Source: Phycisphaerales bacterium (GTDB lineage: Bacteria > Planctomycetota > Phycisphaerae > Phycisphaerales > SM1A02). Taken from it: a stretch of DNA of 64,000 nt. The number at the start of each line of letters is the position of its first letter. Within the stretch, counting starts at the first letter, position 1. Positions 18,229 to 27,487 of this stretch are shown one piece after another. The position numbers were made by a program, and so were the translations under genes. The notes under the pieces are model-generated. The model was not told the origin of the DNA. It searched no databases and saw nothing but the letters and a program-made list of their open reading frames with translations. The DNA lies in NCBI GenBank assembly GCA_030748575.1, contig JASMLR010000001.1, positions 197,900-261,899 on the forward strand, written 5' to 3'.

Positions 18229-20061
18229 ATGCAGGGATGCGCAGGCGAGCCGGCGATGGACCGGGTGCTGGACGTGGTTCGTCACGTGTGGGGGTGGGAC
18301 GGGCTGTACCCCATGCAGCGAGAGGCCATCGACGCCGCGTTGGCCGGCCGCGATTCGCTGCTCGTGCTTCCGACGGGTGGCGGCAAGTCGCTGTGCTATC
18401 AGGTGCCACCGCTGGTCGACGGCGGTCTGGCCGTCGTGGTGTCGCCGTTGATTGCCCTGATGAAGGATCAAGTGGACGGGCTGCAGCAGGCGGGGGTGGC
18501 CGCTGCGTGCCTGCACGGGGAACTCCCCGGCCACGAGCAGGCCCGCACCCGCGCCATCGTTGCCGCCGGTGAGATGAGCCTTTTGTACGTCACACCGGAG
18601 CGACTGGTGTCGCCCGGCTTCCTGTCAAGCCTCGTCGAGTGGAATCCGAAGAGGATCGCCGTGGACGAGGCGCATTGCATCAGCCAGTGGGGGCACGACT
18701 TCAGGCCTGAGTATCGAAGGCTGGCCGAAGTTCGGTCGGCATTGCCGAACGTATCACTGCATGCCTGCACAGCGACGGCGACGGTGCGCGTTCGGGAGGA
18801 CGTCCTGTCTCAACTCGGGCTGCGTGACCCTCTGGTGCTGGTCGGAGACATTGATCGACCGAATCTCACGTATCGGGTGACTCCAAGAACAGACACCCGG
18901 CGGCAGGTTCAAGAAGCGCTTTCGCGGCATCGACGGCAGGCGGCCATCGTCTACTGCGCCACACGAAAGCAAACGGAGTCCATGGCGACGGCGCTTCGAA
19001 GCGAGGGGTTCGCCGCAGCGGCCTATCACGCGGGACTTGACCGCCGGACGAGGACCAGCGTCCAGGACGACTTTGCAGCGGAACGCATTGACGTTGTGGC
19101 GGCGACCGTTGCTTTCGGCATGGGGATCGACCGGTCCGACGTGCGGTGCATCGTGCATGCGTCCATGCCAGACAGTCTGGAGCGATATCAACAGGAGACG
19201 GGCCGAGCCGGTCGGGATGGACTGCCGTCGGAGTGTGTGCTTCTGTTCTCAGGCGGAGATGCGGCGCGATGGCGGCGATTGCATGAGGGTGAGGACGACA
19301 CGGCTCTCGTTCCGTTTCGCCACGCCATGCTTGAATCGATGCAGTCGTACTGCGCAACGGCGATATGCCGGCGGCACATGCTCGGCCGCCACTTCGGGCA
19401 GCCTCGCGAGGAGCAGACATGCGGTTCGTGCGATGTGTGCCTCGGAGAAGTGCGTGTTCTGGAAGACGGCACGCTCATTGCGAGGAAGATTCTCTCAGCC
19501 GTGGCGCGGACGGGCCAGCGGTATGGCGCTGGGTACATCGTGGACGTGCTTCGGGGTACGGGCCTCGATCAGGTCATGCGGAGAGGGCATGACGGACTGT
19601 CGGTCTTCAAGTTGCTGGCGGAACACTCCAAGGGGGAACTCATGGATCTGGTCTGGCAGCTCGTGCATCTGGAGCATCTCCAGCGGGCAGGCGACGAGTA
19701 CCCGGTGCTGGTCATCAGTGCATCGGGCATGGCCGTCATGCGGGGTGAAGTGCAGGTCGATCTGATCGCCCCGCCCAAGCGGCCGGTCCGAGGGGCTGCC
19801 GGGGAGGCGGCGTCATGGGAGGGTGTGGATCGGAGTTTGTTCGAGCACCTGAGGTCGGTGCGGCGGCGGCTGGCGGCGGAACGGGGTGTGCCGGCCTATG
19901 TGGTCTTCGGGGACGCCTCGCTGCGAGATATGGCGCGGAGCAAGCCGCTGACCCGGGAGGCATTCCTTGAGATCAAGGGCGTCGGGGACCGCAAGCTGGC
20001 AGACTTCGGCGAGGTGTTTCTCGAGGCGATCTCGGGGTGGGATGAGGGGAATCCTGCCTAA
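18229..20061 (+). CDS. recQ: ATP-dependent DNA helicase RecQ
   Basis: About 610 aa. It has all three expected parts: a superfamily 2 helicase core with Walker A LPTGGGKSLCY, DEAHCISQWGHDFRPEY and motif VI QETGRAGRDG; an RQC region with the zinc cysteines (CRRHMLG...CGSCDVC); and a C-terminal HRDC domain (LFEHLRSVRRRLAAERGVPAYVVF). RecQ unwinds DNA 3' to 5' in recombination and replication-fork repair. Possible starts are a GTG at 18205, the ATG at 18229 (MQGCAGEPAMDR) and an ATG at 18256 (MDRVLDVVRHVWG), the last preceded by GGCGAG. The gene diverges from the MFS transporter. Confidence 0.95.
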   Translation: MQGCAGEPAMDRVLDVVRHVWGWDGLYPMQREAIDAALAGRDSLLVLPTGGGKSLCYQVPPLVDGGLAVVVSPLIALMKDQVDGLQQAGVAAACLHGELPGHEQARTRAIVAAGEMSLLYVTPERLVSPGFLSSLVEWNPKRIAVDEAHCISQWGHDFRPEYRRLAEVRSALPNVSLHACTATATVRVREDVLSQLGLRDPLVLVGDIDRPNLTYRVTPRTDTRRQVQEALSRHRRQAAIVYCATRKQTESMATALRSEGFAAAAYHAGLDRRTRTSVQDDFAAERIDVVAATVAFGMGIDRSDVRCIVHASMPDSLERYQQETGRAGRDGLPSECVLLFSGGDAARWRRLHEGEDDTALVPFRHAMLESMQSYCATAICRRHMLGRHFGQPREEQTCGSCDVCLGEVRVLEDGTLIARKILSAVARTGQRYGAGYIVDVLRGTGLDQVMRRGHDGLSVFKLLAEHSKGELMDLVWQLVHLEHLQRAGDEYPVLVISASGMAVMRGEVQVDLIAPPKRPVRGAAGEAASWEGVDRSLFEHLRSVRRRLAAERGVPAYVVFGDASLRDMARSKPLTREAFLEIKGVGDRKLADFGEVFLEAISGWDEGNPA

Positions 20062-20150
20062 TACCGGGGCACATGGTTGCATCCAGACCCGTTTCGGTGT
20101 CGTATGGAGGGCTGCCGAGGTCTGGCCCGGGGGCGGTTGTGGTTTGCCCC

Positions 20151-20178
20151 AGCCTGTTTCCCGAGCCTGTTTCCCGAG
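20151..20178 (+). repeat. Tandem 13-bp duplication upstream of the deiminase gene
   Basis: The unit agcctgtttcccg occurs twice in immediate succession, followed by two more bases of the unit, 29 bases before the ATG of the deiminase-like gene. It may be a recent slippage event or a pair of binding half-sites. Confidence 0.6.
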
Positions 20179-20206
20179 TGAGGGGTGGATTTGAGAGGAG
20201 CCCTGG

Positions 20207-21832
20207 ATGTACACCCAGTTGTGTCGAGTCGCCGCCGGCCTGGTGGTCTGCGCCGCTGTCCCGCATGCAGTTGCTGAGGGGCCCGTCCTGCGGGACGGTG
20301 TGCTTCACTATCCGGAGGGTGTGGCGGTGCCACGATCGATGACATCGATCGAGGCGGACTGGGTTGCTGAGCACCCGCTTGGCGGCGACCGCATGGCGAC
20401 ATCGCCGCCGGTCGGACCCGTTCGGTGCGCGAGCGAGTACGAACCCATGGCTGGCATCCTGCTCGCGTGGGAGGGTGGCAGTTCGTACACCAACATCGTC
20501 CGGCAAATGGCGGTTGCGATCACCACGACGGGGGACGCGGACGTCTGGGTGGCGTGCGACAGCAGCAGCGAAGCCAATTCGGTGAACTCGACTCTCTCGG
20601 CCTACGGCGCCGATATGGACCGGGTCCACACGGTGATTCGGTCGACGGACACGGTGTGGATTCGTGATTACGGTCCGCGGTACATCTTTGAAGGCGACTG
20701 CCGGGCTGTCGTCGATCACGTCTACAACAGACCGCGGCCCAACGATGACAATTACTCGTCGTACTTCCGCACCCAGGTCGGGCACGCCTACTACAAGCAT
20801 GATCTTGTGCACGGCGGCGGAAACTACCACGTGAATTCGGTCGGAGCAGCGGCCGCGACGGAACTCATTCTCAACGAGAACTCGGGCATGAGTCAGTCGC
20901 AGATCGTTGATGTGTGGCGGGACTATCAGAACGTCGAAACGTACATCCACGACGCATTTCCGACGTCGGTTGACTCCACGCAGCACATCGATATGTGGAT
21001 GCAGATCATCGGCGATACGGAGATCATCATCAGCGACTGGCCATCCGATTCAGGCAGCACACAGGACCAGATCTGTGATGGTGCCGCGGCCTACTATCAG
21101 GGCCAGGGGTGGACGGTCCATCGAACTCCGGCATTCGACACTGGTTGGACGCACTTCACGTACACCAACATGGTGCTCTGCAACGGGCTCGTTCTGCTTC
21201 CGAAGTACAACGACATTTCCGACACCTATGACAATCAGGCGCTCGCGACCGTTCAGGCAGCGATGCCCGGTCGGCAGGTCGTCCAGATCACGTGCGATAA
21301 TCTTGCGTACTCCGCTGGTGTCATGCACTGCATCTGCATGCACATGCCAGCGCACGCCGGTGGTGTGAATCCGACGACCTGTGTTCGAGGCCCGCTCGGA
21401 GGGACGTTCGATCCCGGTGATCAGGTGCCCGTGCAGTGGATCTCGGACGACGACATGTTTGACGTCCAGAATGTCGACATCGACTTCTCGTCGGATGGCG
21501 GATCTTCATGGACGCAGGTGGCGAGCATGACCGCGGATGACGGCGTCTGGGTCTGGACGGTTCCGGACGTGGCGACCACGGAGGGCATCATCCGGGTCGT
21601 GGCTCGGGACGGCGACGGCAACATGGGTGGCTCCGAGAGCGGCGCGTTCAGCATCGAGGGAAGTGCGGTTCCCGGAGACGTCGATGGTGACGGCCACTGC
21701 AATGTCAACGATCTGCTCCAGGTCGTCGCGTCGTGGGGTCCGTGCAGCGGACCGTGCCCGGCGGACATCGACGGCGATGGGGAGGTCGGTGTGAACGACA
21801 TCCTGCTGGTGCTTGGCTACTTCGAGAACTGA
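20207..21832 (+). CDS. Secreted agmatine-deiminase/peptidylarginine-deiminase family protein with dockerin-like C-terminus
   Basis: 541 aa, started at the ATG with GAGGAG eight bases upstream. The signal peptide is MYTQLCRVAAGLVVCAAVPHAVA. The guanidine-modifying fold is clear: STDTVWIRDYGP (Asp at about 154), LVHGGGNYH, TQHIDMW (His at about 260) and the nucleophile region GVMHCICMHMPA (Cys at about 375). In cytoplasmic relatives the last block is GGGNIHCIT. A beta-sandwich region (QVPVQWISDDD) follows, and the protein ends in two dockerin-like units (GDVDGDGHCNVNDLLQVVASWG; ADIDGDGEVGVNDILLVLGYF). The predicted reaction is deimination of agmatine or of arginine residues outside the cell. 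A second Cys two residues after the presumed nucleophile is unusual. Confidence 0.87.
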   Translation: MYTQLCRVAAGLVVCAAVPHAVAEGPVLRDGVLHYPEGVAVPRSMTSIEADWVAEHPLGGDRMATSPPVGPVRCASEYEPMAGILLAWEGGSSYTNIVRQMAVAITTTGDADVWVACDSSSEANSVNSTLSAYGADMDRVHTVIRSTDTVWIRDYGPRYIFEGDCRAVVDHVYNRPRPNDDNYSSYFRTQVGHAYYKHDLVHGGGNYHVNSVGAAAATELILNENSGMSQSQIVDVWRDYQNVETYIHDAFPTSVDSTQHIDMWMQIIGDTEIIISDWPSDSGSTQDQICDGAAAYYQGQGWTVHRTPAFDTGWTHFTYTNMVLCNGLVLLPKYNDISDTYDNQALATVQAAMPGRQVVQITCDNLAYSAGVMHCICMHMPAHAGGVNPTTCVRGPLGGTFDPGDQVPVQWISDDDMFDVQNVDIDFSSDGGSSWTQVASMTADDGVWVWTVPDVATTEGIIRVVARDGDGNMGGSESGAFSIEGSAVPGDVDGDGHCNVNDLLQVVASWGPCSGPCPADIDGDGEVGVNDILLVLGYFEN

Positions 21833-21862
21833 ACGCGCCAGGCCGCTTGTGGCGTCAGGTTG

Positions 21863-22315
21863 TTACGACAGGGCGCCACGCAGCGTATAGGCGAGAATCT
21901 GAACGACCTGATCGGGCGTGCGGCAGACTGCCTGCGCGGCGGCGTCCACCTCCTTGAGGGCGTGGTCCAGGTCTTCGTCGTGCAGCGTGACGAGGGGAAC
22001 GCCGGATGCCACGGCAAGGCCTGCGTCAAATGCGGTGTTCCACTGCCGGTACTGCGCGCCGAAGCGGGCGACGACCAGGTCGGCCGCTCCGATCGCCGTT
22101 CGGGTTCGGATGGCGTTGATCCCGGCTCCGCAATGATCCCGCCAGAAGGCGGATGGTTGCGGACCGAGAATCGCTTCGCCGCAGTCATCGCTTGCGGCAT
22201 GGTCCGTTACCGGAGATCGCACTTGCACGTCCAGGCCCTGCGCCGAGATTCCATCCTCGATGGCGGATCGCCACTGCGAGTGGATTTCACCAGCGAGGTA
22301 CACGGTAAAGGCCAC
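21863..22315 (-). CDS. ytoQ: YtoQ family protein
   Basis: 150 aa with a GTG start. The opening FTVYLAGEIHSQWRSAIE, the middle INAIRTRTAIGAADLVVARFG, and QWNTAFDAGLAVASGVPLV match the conserved layout of Bacillus YtoQ, a small protein with a nucleoside 2-deoxyribosyltransferase-like fold. Its biochemical function has not been established as far as I know. It begins two bases after the greA stop codon on the same strand, so it is probably co-transcribed with greA. Confidence 0.85.
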   Translation of the reverse strand: MAFTVYLAGEIHSQWRSAIEDGISAQGLDVQVRSPVTDHAASDDCGEAILGPQPSAFWRDHCGAGINAIRTRTAIGAADLVVARFGAQYRQWNTAFDAGLAVASGVPLVTLHDEDLDHALKEVDAAAQAVCRTPDQVVQILAYTLRGALS

Positions 22316-22317
22316 GG

Positions 22318-22785
22318 CTACGAGAGGATCTCCATGATCTCGAAGGTCCGCTCACCCCTCGGGAGGTCGACTCGAATCGTCTCGCCCACCTTCGCCTTGA
22401 AGAGGGACTGCCCCAGATTGGATCCGCTCGTGACTTCGACATACTCCATGTCAAAGCGGCCGGATGCCTCTCCGACCAGTTTGTAGAGTTCTTCGTCCTC
22501 GGTGTCGACGTCCTTGAGTTTGACCGTGCTGCCGATGAAGACCATGCCGTCGGGCGCTTCGGAGGGATCTGCGACGACGGCGCTGGCAAGTTTCTGCATG
22601 ATCATTTCGATCTTTGCCTGGTTCATCGCCTTGTCCTCGCGGGCTGCGTGGTACTCGGCGTTCTCCTTGAGGTCGCCGAGTTCTCTCGCCTTGGCGATTC
22701 GCTCGGTGATCTCGCTGTCGGCCTGGTTCCGATCGGCGAGTTCCTGCTCAAGTCTGGTCTTTTCTTCGACGGTGATGTATTCCAT
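22318..22785 (-). CDS. greA: Transcription elongation factor GreA
   Basis: 155 aa from the ATG at 22785 (MEYITVEEKTRLEQELADRN), with GGAGG positioned upstream; the 341-aa track ORF is a spurious extension. The N-terminal coiled coil ends in the acidic tip GDLKENAEYHAARE (about 37-50), whose Asp and Glu promote transcript cleavage in backtracked RNA polymerase. The C-terminal FKBP-like domain includes FIGSTVKLKD and GSNLGQSLFKAKVGE. It diverges from the Ppx/GppA gene and leads directly into ytoQ. Confidence 0.95.
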   Translation of the reverse strand: MEYITVEEKTRLEQELADRNQADSEITERIAKARELGDLKENAEYHAAREDKAMNQAKIEMIMQKLASAVVADPSEAPDGMVFIGSTVKLKDVDTEDEELYKLVGEASGRFDMEYVEVTSGSNLGQSLFKAKVGETIRVDLPRGERTFEIMEILS

Positions 22786-22971
22786 GCCGGCCTCCAAAAA
22801 CAGGTCGTCCCGGATCGACCGGGACGCAGGGCCGATGGTGGCGACCGAGGACGGATCCGTCAAGCCTCGGCCGCTGAGAACAGCCCTCAGGCACTGGAAT
22901 TGGCCAGGAATTGACTCGGCTCGCGGCCCGAGATGCTGGCGATGTGCCGCCGGCGCGGCGATCATCCGGGC

Positions 22972-23916
22972 ATGCGCGTGGCTGCGATTGATGTCGGGTC
23001 CAACGGGATCAAGCGGTCCGTGGCCGAAGTCTGCCGCGGCGGGGGCCTGGAGGTCCTGGACCGCGGCCGGTTCCCTATGCAGATCGCGGCGCTGCTCGAT
23101 CGGGACGGAGTCATCGGCTGCGATGGGATCGCCCGGATTGCCGCGGCCGTGGCGGCGCAGTGCGGGCAGGCGCGGGCCTATGGCGTCGACCGCATGGCGA
23201 TCGTCGGTACGGCTGCTGCGAGGGAGTCCGCTGATCGCGCGGCCTTGCAGGCGGCCGTTGAAGCCGCAGCCGGCCTGCCGCTTGTGCTCGTGACCGGGGA
23301 GCAGGAGGCCATGCTGACCTGGGACGCGATTCAGGCGCGGCATCGCCCCGAGGGCGCCGCCGCCATGATCGACGTCGGTGGGGGAAGCACCGAATTCGTT
23401 GTCGCCAGCGGAACCACGTCACTTCAGGTAGCGAGCGTTCCCGTGGGCGCCATTGGACTGGCTGATCGCTTCGCGGCAGAGGGCGCCTGGTCTGCCGAGC
23501 TGCGTCTTCGCCTTTCGGCCCATGTCAGGACGCAGGTGCAGCGAAGTGTCCCGCGACCGGCAGAGGCGCCGGCAGAGGTGTACGTGACGGGCGGAACGGT
23601 TGCGGCCCTGGCCATGATGAATCTTGGAGGCGTGCCCTTGCCCTCAGATCGGGGCCCGCTGCTTGCTCGGATCGACGGCGCACCGCTGGAGGCATCCGCC
23701 GTTGAGCGGTGGCTTGGCCTGCTTGCCGCCTCCGGGTGCTCTGAGCGGGCGGCGACGTTTGGGATCGAGCCGGCGCGGGCTCGCATTCTGCCGGCCGGGT
23801 GCCTCATTCTGCAAGAGGCACTGTTGTGGATGCGGGCAGACGCGGCCTGCGTCAACGAACTGGGCATCCGCGATGGCATCATGCTTCGGCTTGCTGAGGG
23901 CCGGCCGGTGTCTTGA
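22972..23916 (+). CDS. Ppx/GppA family phosphatase (exopolyphosphatase-like)
   Basis: 314 aa. I chose the ATG at 22972 because MRVAAIDVGSNGIKRSVAEV is the first strand of the actin-like ATPase fold. The phosphate-binding loops are DVGSNG (about 7-12) and MIDVGGGSTEFVVAS; the family Glu appears in VLVTGEQEAMLTWDAI. The protein has only the N-terminal Ppx/GppA core, without a C-terminal HD domain. Relatives hydrolyse polyphosphate or pppGpp, and the choice between them is open. The usual S/T after GSN (GSNS) is Gly here. The gene diverges from greA and is convergent with the ferredoxin gene, five bases apart. Confidence 0.87.
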   Translation: MRVAAIDVGSNGIKRSVAEVCRGGGLEVLDRGRFPMQIAALLDRDGVIGCDGIARIAAAVAAQCGQARAYGVDRMAIVGTAAARESADRAALQAAVEAAAGLPLVLVTGEQEAMLTWDAIQARHRPEGAAAMIDVGGGSTEFVVASGTTSLQVASVPVGAIGLADRFAAEGAWSAELRLRLSAHVRTQVQRSVPRPAEAPAEVYVTGGTVAALAMMNLGGVPLPSDRGPLLARIDGAPLEASAVERWLGLLAASGCSERAATFGIEPARARILPAGCLILQEALLWMRADAACVNELGIRDGIMLRLAEGRPVS

Positions 23917-23921
23917 CGGAA

Positions 23922-24527
23922 TCACCCGTGCCAGAACGGCCGCGACGGCAGGGGCTGGTGATCAATGGCATTGCGGGGCGCCGGGCAGACCTGCATGCAC
24001 ACCCCACACCCGGTGCAGGCCTCCGCATGAATGTGGGGGCGATCGGCCTCATCGACGTCGATCGCGCCGGGAACAGGGCACTGATCAACGCACAATCTGC
24101 ACGGCTGACCCTGCCAGGCGAGGCACGCAATGGCGTCCACCCTGGCCGTTGCCATCGTCAGCGGCAATTCGGTGCGGAGCACGCCCGGCTCGCACGCAGT
24201 GATGCATGGGGTCTCGCTGCACATGACGCAGGCCTGCCGCATTGGGTCAATGTACGGGGTGCCTTCGCGCTTCTCGCCGGCTTCGGCTGGCGCCCATCGG
24301 ATGGCCCGAGGCGGGCACGCCGTCACGCACTCGCCGCACCGGGTACACGACGCGAGGAATTGCCCTTCAGCGACGGCGCCCGGAGGACGCTGGAGGATCC
24401 GGAGTGCCATGTCCTGCCTGCGGACACTTCGCCCGGCAGCGGCGCCCCGCTGGGCGGCGTCGCGGATGGGCTGGAAGAGTTTGCCGCGAAAGAGTTCACG
24501 GCGGCTGATGGAGCGTTTGTCCGCCAC
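23922..24527 (-). CDS. NapG/MauM-type ferredoxin with four 4Fe-4S clusters
   Basis: About 201 aa if started at the GTG at 24527 (VADKRSISRRELFRGKL). The track's ATG at 24611 would overlap the divergent MFS gene, so I prefer the shorter form, but the start is not certain. Four Cys clusters are visible: CTRCGECVTACP, CVMCSETPCITACE, CRLCVDQCPVPG and CTGCGVCMQVCPAP. This matches NapF/NapG/MauM-type electron-transfer proteins, which serve periplasmic nitrate reductase or methylamine dehydrogenase. No partner reductase is in the window, so its donor and acceptor are unknown. SRRELFRG near the N-terminus resembles a twin-arginine stretch, but no hydrophobic segment follows. Confidence 0.82.
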   Translation of the reverse strand: MADKRSISRRELFRGKLFQPIRDAAQRGAAAGRSVRRQDMALRILQRPPGAVAEGQFLASCTRCGECVTACPPRAIRWAPAEAGEKREGTPYIDPMRQACVMCSETPCITACEPGVLRTELPLTMATARVDAIACLAWQGQPCRLCVDQCPVPGAIDVDEADRPHIHAEACTGCGVCMQVCPAPRNAIDHQPLPSRPFWHG

Positions 24528-24577
24528 CCACGCATGGTACCGACTGCAAGGCACCACACAGGCGTTACTATCGAGTT

Positions 24578-25903
24578 GTGAAGGGACGAGTAGTAAAGGG
24601 ACAAGGCCCATCGATCGAACCGCCGTGCGATCTGACGTGTGAATATCCGGCGGGCCGGGGCAAGGCCTGGCTCTTCTGGGCGCTTCCGGCGTTCTTCTTC
24701 CTGTACGAGTTCATGCTTCGCGTCTCACCCAGCGTGGTGGCCCCGCAGCTGACGACCGAGTTTCATGCCAATGCAGCTGAGTTCGGGTTCTCCATGGGCC
24801 TGTACTACTACGCCTATGCGCCGATGCAACTCGTCGTCGGCATCATGCTGGACCGCTTCGGGAGCCGCAGACCCTTGGCGATTGCCGCCCTCATCTGCGC
24901 TGCCGGTGCCGCGGTGTTTGCTGTTGCGCACTCGCTCGAAATGGCCGGCGCAGGCCGCCTGTTGGCGGGCATCGGGTCAGCGTTTGCATACGTCGGAACG
25001 ATTTACGTTGCGAGTGTCTGGTTCCCGCGGAGCAGGTTGGCGCTCATTGCTGGTGTAACCGCGGCATTGGGGATGGCCGGTGCGGTGGCCGGCGAAGTCG
25101 TGCTTGAGTGGATCGAGGATGTCGTCACCTGGCGGCAGTCGTTCTGGGGGTTTGCCATTGCAGGCGTTGTACTTGGCGTCGGGATGTGGCTGCTCGTTCC
25201 CAAGCGGCCCCGCTGGTTTGAAGAAGTGTCGAGGAAGTCCAGAACACACGATGGCGTGTTCCATGGCCTCGGATGTGTGCTCCGGAGCCGCCGCACGTGG
25301 GCACTCTCGTGTGTGGCGGGCCTTCTCTACCTTCCTGTTGGCGTGTTCGGGGCGTTGTGGGGGAACTGGTTTCTGGAGGACGGGCTGGACATCGCCTCGC
25401 CGGCAGACGCCGACGCGATGCTGTTTGTTGGGCTTGGCATCGCAGCCCCGGTGCTGGGCTGGGTCTCCGATCGCTTCGAGCGACCGAGGCTTGTCCTTCA
25501 GGTTGGCATTGGTGCAGCCTTCGCCGCAACGGTGCTTCTGCTTCTTCTGACTCCTGCGCAGAAGTGGGCGGCCATCCCACTCCTGCTGGTGCTGGGCCTT
25601 GGTGTCGGTTCGATCGTCGTTGCATTTCCAATGGCGATGCATCTCAACCCGCACCATGCTCGGGGGACGGCCATCACCTTCATCAACTTCTCTCAGATGC
25701 TGCTTGTGGGGGTGGGGCAGTGGCTGATCGGGGTGTTTCTCGACGCCGACGCACACGTGGCGCATCATGCGGCCAAGGTCGTCGGGCCAGACTCGTTCAG
25801 CCTCAACGACTTCCGAGTGGCCTTTCTGGTCCTCCCGATCGGCCTGGTGGTGGCCTTCCTCTTCACCTGGATGCTGCGGGAAGGTGTCGAACACCAGGCT
25901 TGA
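24578..25903 (+). CDS. MFS transporter
   Basis: 441 aa with a GTG start. No other plausible start precedes the first membrane helix (AWLFWALPAFFFLYEFMLRV). About 12 hydrophobic segments are visible, and the MFS signature after helix 2 reads MLDRFGSRRPLAI. A second-half copy, LGWVSDRFERPRLVLQ, supports the duplicated fold. The long hydrophilic linker WFEEVSRKSRTHDGVFHG separates the halves. Substrate unknown; the general look is that of organic-anion or sugar-phosphate type permeases. It diverges from the ferredoxin gene and is followed after 51 bases by an exported protein. Confidence 0.83.
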   Translation: MKGRVVKGQGPSIEPPCDLTCEYPAGRGKAWLFWALPAFFFLYEFMLRVSPSVVAPQLTTEFHANAAEFGFSMGLYYYAYAPMQLVVGIMLDRFGSRRPLAIAALICAAGAAVFAVAHSLEMAGAGRLLAGIGSAFAYVGTIYVASVWFPRSRLALIAGVTAALGMAGAVAGEVVLEWIEDVVTWRQSFWGFAIAGVVLGVGMWLLVPKRPRWFEEVSRKSRTHDGVFHGLGCVLRSRRTWALSCVAGLLYLPVGVFGALWGNWFLEDGLDIASPADADAMLFVGLGIAAPVLGWVSDRFERPRLVLQVGIGAAFAATVLLLLLTPAQKWAAIPLLLVLGLGVGSIVVAFPMAMHLNPHHARGTAITFINFSQMLLVGVGQWLIGVFLDADAHVAHHAAKVVGPDSFSLNDFRVAFLVLPIGLVVAFLFTWMLREGVEHQA

Positions 25904-25907
25904 TCTC

Positions 25908-25921
25908 ACACGGATCCGTGT
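25908..25921. repeat. Perfect 14-bp palindrome ACACGGATCCGTGT
   Basis: It lies four bases after the stop of the MFS gene and 33 bases before the ATG of the next gene. It could be an operator for the downstream gene or the stem of a weak terminator. No T-run follows it, which argues against an intrinsic terminator. Confidence 0.45.
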
Positions 25922-25954
25922 CATACTTGAGTTCGGGCGGGCTGGAGGTGCGCA

Positions 25955-27430
25955 ATGCGTGTATTGATCACGGTGGCATGCTTGGTTGGGCTGACCGCAA
26001 CGGGGGCCATGGGCTATGACGCCGGGGGCGGTGAGCAGCGGCTGCTTGAATCGGTCGACGTGATGCGTATCGTGTTCTCGCCGTCCAAGATGACCTCAAG
26101 CGTCCGTGTTCTACGGGGCGCCTGCCCTCAGGAAGAAGCCACGCACACGGACTCAGACTTCGGTCCTGGGCAGTATGTGGTTCAAGCGGGTTTCGCTGAG
26201 GACGAAGCGGCAGCTGCTTCCTGGACCGTGCCGGCCGACCGCTTTCCCCTGCGATTCGATCTAGCCGAGATCATGTTTGCAACGTCCGGGGCGACCCAAT
26301 CCACGACCACGCAGTGGGGCGTCGAGATCTGGGAGGGCACGCCTGCCAGCGGCACGATGGTTGCGAGTTTCGCTTCCGATGATCTGATCATTCCGCACCT
26401 GACCATGCCTCCCGGCACCTCAGGGACGATCATCCAGTTCTTGATCGACCCGAACGATCCGGAGCAGATCTATATCAACGACAACGGAACGCAGTCGTAC
26501 ACCGTGGCGTTTCGAATTCTCCATCACAACCAACCGGGCAATCCGTGCATTTCCTCACCCCCGACGTCGGCCAATGCGTTTCCAACGACGGATACAAGCG
26601 GACTGCAGGCGGCCTCCGGAAACTGGATTGACATGGTGACCGGCTCGTTCTGCGTGTGCGGTGAAGGGTGGACGACGTTCCAGCAGCTGCCGGGCATCTG
26701 CACGCCCAGTGGCGACTGGGTGCTTCGCTCGTTCTACACGCCCTTCGGGTGTGAACCCGCGAGCGGGGCGTGCTGTCATGTCGACGGATCGTGCGATGAC
26801 ACGAGTGAAGACGCATGTCTGATCGCGGGCGGAGCGTGGCAGGGCGATGGGACGGACTGCGGGTCCACCGAGTGTCCTCAGCCCCAGGGCGCGTGTTGTC
26901 TTGAGGCGAGCGGAAATTGCGTCGACTCAGAGGCGGATGTGTGCGCTGCGTTCGGGGGCGTCTGGCACGATGGGGAAGCGTGTGCGACCTTTGTGTGCTT
27001 CCCGATCGGGGCCTGCTGCCTGCCGGATGGCGCGTGCCTGGACGATCAGTCACCGGAACAGTGCGACGCCGCGGGAGGCGCGTTCCAGGGTGACGGTACG
27101 GACTGTGGCACAACCGACTGCCCCGCACCCACGAGTTGGTGCTGCACCAATGCCGGGGGCGACTGCTTCGTGCTTGAGGAGGCCGACTGTCTCCTCTTCG
27201 GTGGGGATTGGGGGCCACCTGGAGGCACGTGCGAGGACGCAGACGCGTGTGACGACGGCGATCCGTGTCCGGCCGATGTCGACGGTTCGGGCGACGTCGG
27301 CGTGGACGACCTGCTGCAGGTCCTCGGTGATTGGGGCCTGACGGGCGCGTCGCCCTCGGATGTCAATGGTGATCTGGTCGTCAATGTCGACGACCTGCTG
27401 ATGGTCATTTCGGCGTGGGGGCCGTGCTGA
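25955..27430 (+). CDS. Exported Cys-rich protein with dockerin-like C-terminus
   Basis: 491 aa with GGAGG upstream of the ATG and the signal peptide MRVLITVACLVGLTATGAMG. The first half is a beta-rich region without a family I recognise. From about 265 to 430 there are four Cys-rich modules with a shared plan (GACCHVDGSCDDTSEDAC, GACCLEASGNCVDSEADVC, GACCLPDGACLDDQSPEQC, SWCCTNAGGDCFVLEEADC), each ending in a GG-x-(W/F)-x-GDGTDC-like half. The end has two dockerin-like units (ADVDGSGDVGVDDLLQVLGDWG and SDVNGDLVVNVDDLLMVISAWG). The same module type occurs in the two serine proteases at the left edge. Likely a surface or extracellular protein; no catalytic motif seen. Confidence 0.85.
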   Translation: MRVLITVACLVGLTATGAMGYDAGGGEQRLLESVDVMRIVFSPSKMTSSVRVLRGACPQEEATHTDSDFGPGQYVVQAGFAEDEAAAASWTVPADRFPLRFDLAEIMFATSGATQSTTTQWGVEIWEGTPASGTMVASFASDDLIIPHLTMPPGTSGTIIQFLIDPNDPEQIYINDNGTQSYTVAFRILHHNQPGNPCISSPPTSANAFPTTDTSGLQAASGNWIDMVTGSFCVCGEGWTTFQQLPGICTPSGDWVLRSFYTPFGCEPASGACCHVDGSCDDTSEDACLIAGGAWQGDGTDCGSTECPQPQGACCLEASGNCVDSEADVCAAFGGVWHDGEACATFVCFPIGACCLPDGACLDDQSPEQCDAAGGAFQGDGTDCGTTDCPAPTSWCCTNAGGDCFVLEEADCLLFGGDWGPPGGTCEDADACDDGDPCPADVDGSGDVGVDDLLQVLGDWGLTGASPSDVNGDLVVNVDDLLMVISAWGPC

Positions 27431-27463
27431 CGGCAGATACGCCCGCGGCAAGGTTCAGGCAAT

Positions 27464-27487
27464 TGGCCGTCTGGGTGGCCGTCTGGA
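27464..27487. repeat. Tandem 12-bp repeat (tggccgtctggg/a x2)
   Basis: Two adjacent 12-base copies, differing in the last base, lie between the convergent ends of the Cys-rich protein gene and the PEP-CTERM-type gene. Probably a slippage duplication; no coding role. Confidence 0.55.
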
